The notes beneath the pieces were generated by a model. The model searched no databases and had not been told where the DNA came from. It saw only the letters and a list, made by a program, of their open reading frames with translations. The position numbers and the translations under genes are program-made. Positions 1 to 7,007 of a DNA stretch of 7,230 bases are shown piece after piece; within the stretch, counting starts at the first letter, position 1, and each line of letters begins with the position of its first letter. Origin of the DNA: K23-9 sp049680365. GTDB taxonomy: Bacteria > Planctomycetota > Planctomycetia > Pirellulales > Pirellulaceae. The stretch lies in NCBI GenBank assembly GCA_049680365.1, contig JBAUHQ010000387.1, positions 1 to 7,230 on the forward strand. The letters are read 5' to 3'.

Positions 1-578
1 TCGTCCCCGACCAGAAGATCAAGCATCTCAGTAAAGGCCAGCGTGCCAAGGTCGCTTTGTCACTGGCACTTGCGCATGACCCGGATTTGTTGATCTTGGA
101 TGAACCCACGTCGGGCTTGGATCCGAAGGTTCGACGTAGTTTTTTGGAAAGCATGATCGACCGGGCTGCGACGGGGCGGACGGTGTTTTTATCTAGCCAC
201 CAAATCAGCGAAGTCGAACGGGTGGCCGATACGATCGCGATTTTGCATCGCGGCAAAATCGTTTTGCACGGTTCGCTCGCGGAAATTCGCGAATCGATTT
301 GGCAAGTAGTGGTTGACGTTGACGATCCTCTACGAGCTTTGCCAATGCTGAGTGCACCAGCGGAGATTTTGAGCGAAGAAACCTCCGGCGGCCAGCGACA
401 AATGTTTGTCCGCAACTTGAAACCCGAAATGATCGGTGATTTGCGTGAGGCCGCCGGTGTGATCAGTGTTCGCCACCGGGTGGCGACATTAGAAGAAGTC
501 TTTGTGGCTTGCACGACCGATCAACTCCCGCCGGCTGAGCAGCAGGAGTTTGCACCGGTACCGGAGGTGGTGTCATGA
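1..578 (+). CDS. ABC transporter ATP-binding protein, 3' part (5' end outside window)
   Basis: This is the C-terminal 191 residues of a cytoplasmic ATPase subunit that would power the permease encoded next. The reading frame is open from base 3, so the in-frame TTG at 57 is not a real start. Numbering visible residues from base 3, the fragment has an ABC signature LSKGQ (9-13; Lys replaces the usual first Gly), a Walker B ending in LILDEP with Asp33 and the catalytic-type Glu34, a D-loop SGLD (37-40) and a switch His66 in FLSSHQ. Walker A and the Q-loop must lie upstream of the window. The tail after about residue 85 resembles the C-terminal extension of ABC-2 export ATPases, including a TLEEVF motif near the end. 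The stop overlaps the permease start (ATGA). The family call is secure; the transported substrate is unknown. Confidence 0.95.
   Translation, partial: VPDQKIKHLSKGQRAKVALSLALAHDPDLLILDEPTSGLDPKVRRSFLESMIDRAATGRTVFLSSHQISEVERVADTIAILHRGKIVLHGSLAEIRESIWQVVVDVDDPLRALPMLSAPAEILSEETSGGQRQMFVRNLKPEMIGDLREAAGVISVRHRVATLEEVFVACTTDQLPPAEQQEFAPVPEVVS
563..567 (+). promoter_or_regulatory. Shine-Dalgarno for the ABC-2 permease gene
   Basis: GGAGG lies 7 bases before the ATG at 575, inside the last codons of the ATPase gene. It fixes the permease start and, with the ATGA overlap, supports translational coupling. Confidence 0.75.
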
Positions 579-3040
579 GTGCTGCAGGTTCAATCAATCG
601 TACGAGCCTGATCTCCCGCAATCGTTGGTTGTGGTGGAAAGAGTTCCGCATGCTATTGCCGCTGATCGTGATGTTATTGGTCGTGGCGGCGATCATGTTC
701 GTTGCAACGGCTGCGTCTAGCGATACATTTCAAATCGGTGACCTGCGGCCGATGATTTTGGTGGCGTTCCCATCGTTGTTCGCGGTCGGATGTGGGGCGG
801 TAATGGTGGGTCAAGAACGTGAGCAGAAGACAATCGATTGGATGTCGTCGCTGCCATTGGCACCCCGGCAGTGGATCACTGTGAAGTTCACTGTCGCAAT
901 GGTTGGGCTCTTCGTGATGTGGCTCTTTGCTTTACTTTTTCTAGTGTTTTTGGATGACGGGTCGCTCTTGCAATGGTCGATCAGCGGAGAGCCGGGCCAG
1001 GCGCAGTCGTCGATCAAGATTCCGTTTTGGATTCTGCAGAGCGTGTATCTGACGATCTGCGGATTCTATACGTCATGGCGAATTCGCCATTCATTCCACG
1101 CCATCGTCGCGGTCGTTGCACTTGGCTGCTTGCCAATTGTGTGTTCTGAAATCTTGCACGCGATTTGGCGTGTCGCGCGAAACAACCATTTGCGTTTTGA
1201 CGACAACGCGGGTCTGACGACGACCCTGACGATTGCCTTGATCCCAGTCGTGGGCTGGTTGGCCTATCGCGCGGCGATGAAGACTATGTTGCCGCAGGCC
1301 GATGGACTCAGTGTCTCGGCGCTACATCACTCTGATGATGCGGTTTCCAGTCCCAGCCAAGATGTGGCGAGTGCTGGTTCTTTTTGGTCGACCGCACCGA
1401 TGATGGGGTCGTCATGGTCCTCGATGATTTGGCAGTCGATTCGGTCGGCTCCGCTGGCGATTGCGATTCCCACGGTGCTGTTGTTGACAATCGTTGTCAG
1501 TTCGATGCTGGTCAGTGCCGAGTCAATTTCGGGATTGGCACTTTTGTTCCTGATTTGCCCGCTGGCCGTGTCTTGGTTGGGTGTGCTGGTTTTTCAAAAT
1601 GACGGTTCGGCCGAGGGAGTGCGTTTTTTGGCGGATCGCGGTGTGTCGCCAACGAAAGTCTTTTTGACGCGTCATGCGGTCCCCTTCGCGATACTCTGTG
1701 CGTGTCTATCGATCTACGCATGGCTGGCGATGCACCGGTCATCGATGGGGGATGAAATGCGAGTTTTGATTCCGTCGTTCGCTACGGTCGGCTTGATGGC
1801 CTGGGTGTTGTACAGCGTTTCGCAGTGGGCCAGTCAGTTGTTTCGCACGCTCGTGCTATCGGTCATCGTCAGTCCCATTGTGGCGTTGATGGTACTGGGA
1901 TGGTTTGTCTGGTCGATCGGTGTGTTGCAAACTCCGATTTGGTTGTTGGCAGTCTGTTCGCTGGTTCCCATGTTGACAACATGGTGGATGATGCAGCGGT
2001 ACATGGACCTGCGCGATCGACCTCATTCGTTCGTCGCCGCGTCGATGGTGCTGGCCGTGTTGATCGGCGTCCCAGTGTTGTCGGCAACCATGCGAGTTCG
2101 CCAGATACCCACAATGGCATCGGCAAAACGAAGCGAGTTGCTTCGTCAGGGAGAAACGATTCGCCGGTCGTCGTTCGTTCCCATTGTCTTGACGTTGGCG
2201 CAGCCAGACTACGACGTGTTTCGGCAAGCCAGAGCAGGTGATTCTTTGCCTGTCGAAGATGTAGTGAAATGGCTGGACACCGTGCCGAAAACTCCCGAGC
2301 AGTTGATTCCGAGGCTGGCTGATGTTCGCGAGCGACCACGGTCGCCAGCCTCGGCAGACAAGTTCGCCTTCTTTTCGGTGTACAACGAACTGATGTATCG
2401 TCGACTTCATTTTGAATCGGACTCCGATTCGCAGGCAGCTTGGGACACGTTTGCGCCGTGGTTGGAGGCGGCCGCCGACATGTCGGCCGCTCTACGCCGC
2501 AGCACGCGGTGGAATGATCAAGACACCGCCGACATGTTGGAAATTTGGATCGGCGATACCCTGCGGCTGTCCGCTGTCCAGGATCACCCCGAGGACGCTT
2601 TGTACCAAGCTGTGGTTGCAAAATTGGTTGATTCAACGAAACGAAACACGGCACGTCGTCGAGCTGTCTTGGCAACTTGGGCGAGGCATCTAGCCGGAAA
2701 GCCCACGTCTTTCGACAAAGGCTTGGATCATCAACCCGCTTACTTGGCAACGTGGATGCGCAAGCGACGCGCAGATTCGATTGCCCAAGCAGCCTTGGAC
2801 GGCCTTGACGGTATTGCGACCACCGAGACCACAAGCACGCAGAGCGACGATTGGCTCAGACGGATGCACGAATTTCAACTCCGTCCAACGACACCGTTTC
2901 CGACCGGTCCGTATGCGCCGCGGCTTCGTGATCGACCGGCGATCGAACTGATCCGTGGCGGTGGGACTTACCCAGCTCGGTTTTGGGGCATGAACTGGGA
3001 ATCGCAGATCGATACTCTGATTCAGGAGCATGTGAAATGA
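575..3040 (+). CDS. ABC-2 type permease with two fused membrane halves and a large C-terminal domain
   Basis: This 821-residue integral membrane protein is the likely channel partner of the ATPase just upstream. The first half starts with an amphipathic WWKEF segment and has membrane helices near residues 27-46, 59-79, 105-126, 151-168, 175-194 and 217-234. Between helices 2 and 3 is the ABC-2 loop GQEREQKTIDWMSSLP (79-94) followed by APRQWITVKF. After a Ser-rich linker (about 240-285), a second set of helices lies near 292-313, 318-340, 367-386, 398-415, 427-449, 454-471 and 486-505. Its loop (340-366) aligns loosely with the first one, ending SPTKVFLTRH. Residues from about 510 to 821 are hydrophilic, mostly helical-looking, and not recognised. 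Typical single ABC-2 permeases are roughly 250-400 residues, so this chain could supply both halves of the channel. Helix counts are by eye. Start chosen for its Shine-Dalgarno and the ATGA overlap. Confidence 0.85.
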   Translation: MSAAGSINRTSLISRNRWLWWKEFRMLLPLIVMLLVVAAIMFVATAASSDTFQIGDLRPMILVAFPSLFAVGCGAVMVGQEREQKTIDWMSSLPLAPRQWITVKFTVAMVGLFVMWLFALLFLVFLDDGSLLQWSISGEPGQAQSSIKIPFWILQSVYLTICGFYTSWRIRHSFHAIVAVVALGCLPIVCSEILHAIWRVARNNHLRFDDNAGLTTTLTIALIPVVGWLAYRAAMKTMLPQADGLSVSALHHSDDAVSSPSQDVASAGSFWSTAPMMGSSWSSMIWQSIRSAPLAIAIPTVLLLTIVVSSMLVSAESISGLALLFLICPLAVSWLGVLVFQNDGSAEGVRFLADRGVSPTKVFLTRHAVPFAILCACLSIYAWLAMHRSSMGDEMRVLIPSFATVGLMAWVLYSVSQWASQLFRTLVLSVIVSPIVALMVLGWFVWSIGVLQTPIWLLAVCSLVPMLTTWWMMQRYMDLRDRPHSFVAASMVLAVLIGVPVLSATMRVRQIPTMASAKRSELLRQGETIRRSSFVPIVLTLAQPDYDVFRQARAGDSLPVEDVVKWLDTVPKTPEQLIPRLADVRERPRSPASADKFAFFSVYNELMYRRLHFESDSDSQAAWDTFAPWLEAAADMSAALRRSTRWNDQDTADMLEIWIGDTLRLSAVQDHPEDALYQAVVAKLVDSTKRNTARRRAVLATWARHLAGKPTSFDKGLDHQPAYLATWMRKRRADSIAQAALDGLDGIATTETTSTQSDDWLRRMHEFQLRPTTPFPTGPYAPRLRDRPAIELIRGGGTYPARFWGMNWESQIDTLIQEHVK
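3024..3028 (+). promoter_or_regulatory. Shine-Dalgarno deciding the start of the 460-residue protein
   Basis: AGGAG lies 8 bases before the ATG at 3037, within the last codons of the permease gene. It favours the ATG at 3037 over the in-frame upstream ATG at 2983, which would give a longer overlap and an 18-residue hydrophilic extension before the membrane anchor. Confidence 0.75.
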
Positions 3041-4419
3041 GCAAGCATTCAAAAACTACGAGCGACGTGCTTCATCTGGCGGCGGTCCTATTGCCAATCG
3101 CGATCTTGCTGGTGACCGTCGCGCTGGCGAGTCTTTCGTGGCAAAAACACGAGCAAGAATTGCACGCAGCGTTGAGTGAAGTATCAAGAGACGGCCAAGG
3201 GATTGGGCATGCGACGGTGGTGCGTCTTCACGATGCGGAAACGAGCAAAGAAGACGTCGCGACCTGGAAAGAAATTCTGGCGGCGTCGCAAGCTCACGAC
3301 CAACAGTTTGGCGCACCTTTCACATGGACTCGAGATGATGACGACTCCTATGAATTTTTAGTGTCCCCAGGCGAGACTTGGGAAGCCGGTCAAATCGTTC
3401 ATGTTTATGCGGAGAACGCCAAGCCGATTTTGGCGAAAATTGAAACGCTGCTCAATTCCGACGAGACGATTTGGATGCCGCTGGTCGCAGAATCGTTTTA
3501 CACCAATCTGAGCGAAGTTCAGCACTCGCGGAGTGTGGCTCGGCTGCTTCGCTACGTGTTTTTGGATGCAATCCACCACGGCGACAATGAAACGGCGCTG
3601 ATGACTATCAAGGCGTCACATCGCTTATTTGGTCCCAAGCAAAAGTCATTGTTCTTGGTCGGGCAGCTTGTGCAACAAGCGTGCTACAGCGTGATGTTAA
3701 AAGACTTGCAGCTTTCCCTCGCCGTCGACGTTTGGACCGACGAGCAATTGGCTGAGATCGAATCCATTTTGTCGAGACCGATGAATTGGGATCAGCGTTG
3801 GGCGTCTTGCGTCCAATCAGAGATTGAGTCGTTTCTGCCAATCTTGGCCGATGGCAAAATAGAGTCGCGCCTTCATGGAACCAATTTGCCGCTGGAGTCC
3901 TTCAAGCTTGCCCCCAGTTCGTTTATTTCGATCATCCGTCGGCAGCAGCAGTTGATGGAGACACCCTCTGCATTGAGCGATCGAGATGTTGACAAGATCC
4001 ACGATGTGTTCAGGAGTCAAGAATACTTCGCTAGCGATATCGCAGCTGATCGGTTGCTACAGCTTCCAATGATGAGTTCGGAGTGGATTGCGGGACTCGT
4101 CACGCCTGCCTATGGCGCATTGGCGGGTGCTTTCTGTCGAAATGCGAACGACCACCGGTTCACGCGAACATTGCTGGCCGTTCGCAAGTTCGAACACGAG
4201 TTTGATCGGTGGCCCGAATCATTAGACGAACTCAGTCGTGTTGGACTGCCGCGATCGGAAACACAAACCTTCGATGGCGGCTCGTTTGCGACGGAAGTGG
4301 ATGAGAACGGTCAGATGGTTGTCTATGATCAAGCCCAATCGACAACGGTTTATGAATCGCTTAGCAATCAACCAGCAGTATTCGTCACGTTGGTCCGAGG
4401 CAAAAATTCAGACCGGTAG
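3037..4419 (+). CDS. Hypothetical membrane-anchored helical protein, third gene of the ABC operon
   Basis: This 460-residue protein has no function I can name. It has a short basic N-terminus, one membrane helix (about residues 11-34), and then a long hydrophilic, largely helical region expected outside the cytoplasm. Residues 160-225 look like paired helices (VARLLRYVFLDAIHHGD, then ETALMTIKASHRLF). Residues 375-404 carry a pattern I associate with planctomycete hypothetical proteins: an Ala/Leu helix, then FEHEFDRWPESLDELSRVGLP. The start at 3037 forms an ATGA overlap with the permease stop and has a Shine-Dalgarno, so the two proteins are probably made together. That context suggests an accessory or substrate-contacting subunit of the transporter, but this is inference. 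A non-cleaved signal anchor is more likely than a cleaved signal peptide, because no clear cleavage site follows the helix (ASLSWQKHEQ). Confidence 0.85.
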   Translation: MSKHSKTTSDVLHLAAVLLPIAILLVTVALASLSWQKHEQELHAALSEVSRDGQGIGHATVVRLHDAETSKEDVATWKEILAASQAHDQQFGAPFTWTRDDDDSYEFLVSPGETWEAGQIVHVYAENAKPILAKIETLLNSDETIWMPLVAESFYTNLSEVQHSRSVARLLRYVFLDAIHHGDNETALMTIKASHRLFGPKQKSLFLVGQLVQQACYSVMLKDLQLSLAVDVWTDEQLAEIESILSRPMNWDQRWASCVQSEIESFLPILADGKIESRLHGTNLPLESFKLAPSSFISIIRRQQQLMETPSALSDRDVDKIHDVFRSQEYFASDIAADRLLQLPMMSSEWIAGLVTPAYGALAGAFCRNANDHRFTRTLLAVRKFEHEFDRWPESLDELSRVGLPRSETQTFDGGSFATEVDENGQMVVYDQAQSTTVYESLSNQPAVFVTLVRGKNSDR

Positions 4420-4432
4420 ATGTCTCGCCATT

Positions 4433-4448
4433 GCCATCGCGCCATCGC
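4433..4448. repeat. Tandem duplication of GCCATCGC
   Basis: Two perfect, directly adjacent copies of the 8-base unit GCCATCGC lie in the 57-bp gap between the convergent genes, preceded by a partial copy (GCCATT at 4427-4432). No function is evident; it may be simple slippage. Confidence 0.6.
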
Positions 4449-4454
4449 GAAACG

Positions 4455-4478
4455 TTAGCTGCTCCGTGGCTGGTTTTT
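4455..4478 (+). terminator. Weak candidate intrinsic terminator of the ABC operon
   Basis: Bases 4455-4462 (TTAGCTGC) can pair with 4466-4473 (GTGGCTGG) around a 3-base loop TCC, directly followed by TTTTT (4474-4478). Four of the eight pairs are G-U wobbles, so the stem is not strong. It is placed correctly, 36 bases after the stop at 4419. It overlaps the last codon positions of the opposing gene by two bases. The wobbles would become mismatches in the opposite transcript, so it would serve only the plus strand. Confidence 0.35.
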
Positions 4479-5199
4479 ACTTTTGTTTCGCAATGAGTTT
4501 GCGTTTCGTTTCACCCCAGCTCTCTTGAGCGTCTCCAGCATGCCAGACGGTCATGTTGTCGATGTAGATGGTGCCTTTGTTGGTCGCGGTGATGCCGATG
4601 TCATAGTTGGCGAATTCCGCACCAACGCCCGGATGGCTGCCGTAGAGTGTGGGACCGTCTTGAAAACGCACAAGGAACTCATTGTCTTTGATTTCCAGCA
4701 TGACGTGATACCACTTGTCCGTTTGCAACACAAAATCGTTTTCGGCGATCGTCGTCTTTTCATGGTCGACTAAGATCTGGCTGCCTTCGTCGCCGAAGTA
4801 GATGCGTCGCAGATGATGTCCGGCTTCGATCATCGGCAGCAACTTGGTGCCTTTACCACCGACGATTCTGAACGAGTACTTCAAGATCACGTCTTTGGGC
4901 GAATTGGGAAACTGAAGTCGCGGCGCTGTGCCCAAGTGGCCATTGCCTTGGGCTTTCTTTTTGGCTTGGTATTCCGGTGACGACTCCGTCCCAACCAGCA
5001 TTCCGCCTTTGGCTTGCCAGGTTGTGCCTTGGCCTAACTTGAAAAATTGGTGGTTCTTCTTGACGACGAAATCTTCGTCGAAATCCATTTCCAAATGAAC
5101 CTTACCCGGTTTCGCCAACACGGGTGTCAACGTGTTCGTGTCGGCTCCTGATGCAAACTGAGTGAGTAAAACGGCTAGCACGGCGGTTAGTCTCAACAT
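4477..5199 (-). CDS. Secreted concanavalin A-like (LamG/DUF1080-style) protein
   Basis: This 240-residue protein is probably exported. It has a Sec signal peptide (MLRLTAVLAVLLTQFASGA, likely cut after Ala19) and then a beta-rich domain. The order of strands and motifs fits the concanavalin A-like lectin/glucanase fold: an early EDF strand (42-44), TTWQAKGGMLVG (59-70) where the fold's W-x-x-x-x-G-x-L element is expected, YSFRIVGG (108-115), KWYHVMLEI (162-170) with the typical W-H-x-x-x-E strand, and a final strand IYIDNMTVWHA (211-221). Related planctomycete domains are annotated as DUF1080 or 3-keto-disaccharide hydrolase, but I cannot identify catalytic residues, so binding alone is possible. 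The basic C-terminus (KRKLIAKQK) follows the domain. It lies tail-to-tail with the ABC operon and divergent from the sulfatase, 187 bp away. No Shine-Dalgarno is visible before the ATG. Confidence 0.8.
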   Translation of the reverse strand: MLRLTAVLAVLLTQFASGADTNTLTPVLAKPGKVHLEMDFDEDFVVKKNHQFFKLGQGTTWQAKGGMLVGTESSPEYQAKKKAQGNGHLGTAPRLQFPNSPKDVILKYSFRIVGGKGTKLLPMIEAGHHLRRIYFGDEGSQILVDHEKTTIAENDFVLQTDKWYHVMLEIKDNEFLVRFQDGPTLYGSHPGVGAEFANYDIGITATNKGTIYIDNMTVWHAGDAQESWGETKRKLIAKQK

Positions 5200-5310
5200 C
5201 GACTGGGTCTCGCAAGGAAGTTGGGTTTTGATTGAAATACACTGATTCAGGCAGCTAGATTCATCGGGTAGCGCAACTCGTCAAGAGTTTCGGCCGGCCG
5301 CGCGAATCGC

Positions 5311-5331
5311 CGAAAGTCCTGACGACTTTCG
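5311..5331. repeat. Perfect 8-bp inverted repeat (hairpin) in the divergent intergenic region
   Basis: CGAAAGTC (5311-5318) and GACTTTCG (5324-5331) are exact reverse complements around the 5-base loop CTGAC. The element lies 56 bases upstream of the sulfatase start and is not followed by a T-run, so it does not look like a terminator. It could be an operator, a transcript hairpin, or one copy of a dispersed intergenic repeat. Confidence 0.6.
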
Positions 5332-5349
5332 CTACGGTAAGAGTACAAT
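5319..5349 (+). promoter_or_regulatory. Possible sigma70-type promoter for the sulfatase gene
   Basis: TACAAT (5344-5349) matches the -10 consensus in 5 of 6 bases and sits 37 bases before the ATG. The best upstream partner is CTGACG (5319-5324), a 4 of 6 match to TTGACA, but the spacing of 19 bases is long. The -35 candidate lies in the loop and right arm of the inverted repeat, so a protein binding the repeat would affect it. I found no convincing -10 for the minus-strand gene in the same gap. Confidence 0.25.
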
Positions 5350-5386
5350 CTCGGCGTCCGATAGCTTAAACGAAACGAATCACGAA

Positions 5387-6940
5387 ATGAATCTCCGCAT
5401 CCTGTTGCCCATTCTTTGTGTCTTTGCGGGTATCGCGTTCGCCACCGCGCAAGACAAGCAACGTCCTAATGTAATCCTGATTTTCGCCGATGACCTGGGG
5501 CCGGGGATGCTGGGATGTTACGGACAGCGGGTGGTCACAACGCCGAACATTGATGCCTTGGCAGCCGACGGGATGAAGTTCACCAATTACTACGGTGCCG
5601 TATTCTGTGCGCCCGCGCGTTGGACCTTACTGACCGGGATGCACGATGGACGAATGGGAGGATGGGCGCAAACTCAAGCGGGGCTTCCTATTCAACGTGA
5701 TGCTGGGAAAATGACGGAAGCACAGTACCAATCGCGGCTTGCGGATCTGAAAGCGAAAGCGAATCCGATTGCACCGCAAGAGGTTTTTCTCGCTCAAATC
5801 GCGCAGACCGCTGGCTATCAGACGGCACAGTTTGGCAAGCTTGATCGTGGATTTCTAACTTGGCACGAACGAGTCAAACGGTTCGGTTGGGATTTCTACG
5901 AAGGCTATTTCGATCACGCACGCTGCCACGGTTTTTATCCACCGTACTTATGGCGAAACGGCGAGCGGTTCGATCTGCCAGGCAATACGATGGCGAATTG
6001 CGGTAAGACGAGCGAGAAGGGCGACGAACCAGTTGGGTATGGCGGTGAGACTTATTCGCAAAACGTGTTCATTGACGGCATCCTGAAATACATCCGCGAG
6101 CACAAAGAGAGACCATTCTTTTTGTATCATCCGACCCAATTGCCGCACGGTCCGGTTGCGATTCCGGAATTGCATCCGGATTTTGCAGAGCACCCGACGA
6201 TGAGCTTGGCGGAAAAGAAGTACGCATCGATGGTGAAGATGCTAGACGATCACGTGGGCCTGATCATGGCCGAACTAAAGACGCAGGGTATTGACGACAA
6301 CACGATTGTTTTCTTTAGTTCCGACAACGGCCACGAGCTGTACTACGGACCGAAGCCCAGCTATCAAAAGCAAACGTTGCCCAGCGGAGCGAAGGCGAAC
6401 TTGGACGATAAGAAATGGCGTTCGTCGGAATGCGGCGATGTTTTCGATGGCGCTGGTGGTCGCGCAGGTCTGAAGCGATCCGGTTACCAAGGCGGCATGC
6501 AGTGTCCGATGATTGTCCGTTGGCCTGGGCGAATCGCACGGGGTACAGAAACCGACTTGCTCAGTTCGCATTACGATTTTTTGGCGACTCTCGCGGACAT
6601 CGGCGGCGTCTCCGTCCCGGATGGCAAGGACAGTATCTCTCATCTGCCGACGTTGCTGGGCCAACCACAGGTCGCGACGCACGACTATGTGATCGTCAAC
6701 AATCGATTCAATAAAGTGGGATCGACGGCACTGATTGGTAGCGACGGTTGGAAACTAGTGGAGATCAATCGCAGCAAGAACGATTTTCAGCTTTACAACA
6801 TCCGCCAGGACAACGAAGAACGCCACAATTTGGCTAGCGAGCATCCGGAAAAAGTTGCTCAGTTGAAAGCGACTTTGCTGAGCGAGATCGATTCGCAACG
6901 TCCGGATTTAGGTGGGGCAAATTCTCCATTGAAACATTAA
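5387..6940 (+). CDS. Secreted formylglycine-dependent sulfatase (arylsulfatase family)
   Basis: This 517-residue enzyme should hydrolyse sulfate esters, most likely on a polysaccharide, outside the cytoplasm. It has a Sec signal peptide with an A-T-A cleavage site after Ala21, then RPNVILIFADDLG with metal-binding Asp35 and Asp36. The sulfatase signature CAPARWTLLTG (74-84) has Cys74 as the residue converted to formylglycine; Ala replaces the common Ser at the fourth position, which the family tolerates. Other active-site matches are Lys151 in FGK, His254 in LPHGP, the metal pair Asp313-Asn314 in SSDNGH, and Lys364 in the segment before SGYQGG. CPMIVRWPGRI (373-383) is the usual C-terminal subdomain entry. 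The length is normal for the family. The usual GKWHLG reads GKLDRG (150-155), so Asp153 stands where His is expected. No Shine-Dalgarno precedes the ATG, but the signal peptide supports this start. The substrate cannot be assigned. Confidence 0.95.
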   Translation: MNLRILLPILCVFAGIAFATAQDKQRPNVILIFADDLGPGMLGCYGQRVVTTPNIDALAADGMKFTNYYGAVFCAPARWTLLTGMHDGRMGGWAQTQAGLPIQRDAGKMTEAQYQSRLADLKAKANPIAPQEVFLAQIAQTAGYQTAQFGKLDRGFLTWHERVKRFGWDFYEGYFDHARCHGFYPPYLWRNGERFDLPGNTMANCGKTSEKGDEPVGYGGETYSQNVFIDGILKYIREHKERPFFLYHPTQLPHGPVAIPELHPDFAEHPTMSLAEKKYASMVKMLDDHVGLIMAELKTQGIDDNTIVFFSSDNGHELYYGPKPSYQKQTLPSGAKANLDDKKWRSSECGDVFDGAGGRAGLKRSGYQGGMQCPMIVRWPGRIARGTETDLLSSHYDFLATLADIGGVSVPDGKDSISHLPTLLGQPQVATHDYVIVNNRFNKVGSTALIGSDGWKLVEINRSKNDFQLYNIRQDNEERHNLASEHPEKVAQLKATLLSEIDSQRPDLGGANSPLKH

Positions 6941-6992
6941 GTAGAATTCACTGAGCGTGCTTTCGATGTCAAAACAACTTTTGCGTTATATC

Positions 6993-6997
6993 AAGGA
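6993..6997 (+). promoter_or_regulatory. Shine-Dalgarno for the downstream oxidoreductase
   Basis: AAGGA lies 10 bases before the ATG at 7008. It favours this start over the in-frame ATG at 6966, which has only weak purine content upstream and would push the twin-arginine motif 14 residues deeper. Confidence 0.6.
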
Positions 6998-7007
6998 ACC
7001 CACTGGC

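Noticed and set aside
57..59. TTG as a start for the ATPase gene
   Set aside because: The frame is open upstream and encodes the ABC signature LSKGQ just before it, so the gene is truncated by the window edge.
1652..1668. CGAAAGTC followed shortly by TTGACG inside the permease gene, resembling the left part of the intergenic hairpin
   Set aside because: The right arm is missing and the bases encode conserved-looking protein sequence, so the resemblance is probably chance.
1869..2834. A 321-codon open frame on the minus strand, antisense to the permease gene
   Set aside because: Its translation is rich in Arg, Pro, Ser and Thr with no coherent membrane or domain pattern. It lies fully inside a well-supported gene and looks like a by-product of codon bias.
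2983..2985. ATG at 2983 as the start of the 460-residue protein
   Set aside because: It would overlap the permease by 58 bases and add 18 residues before the membrane anchor. The ATG at 3037 has a good Shine-Dalgarno and an ATGA overlap.
4483..4773. Plus-strand 96-codon frame opposite the concanavalin-like gene
   Set aside because: The minus-strand protein has a signal peptide and coherent beta-strand motifs. The plus-strand translation has neither and no ribosome site.
5291..5300. Palindrome CGGCCGGCCG in the divergent gap
   Set aside because: Short GC-only palindromes are expected by chance in this composition, and it has no clear spacing relation to a promoter.
6966..6968. Upstream in-frame ATG for the Tat oxidoreductase
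   Set aside because: Its upstream sequence is a weak ribosome site, and the ATG at 7008 places the twin-arginine motif at the usual distance from the N-terminus.
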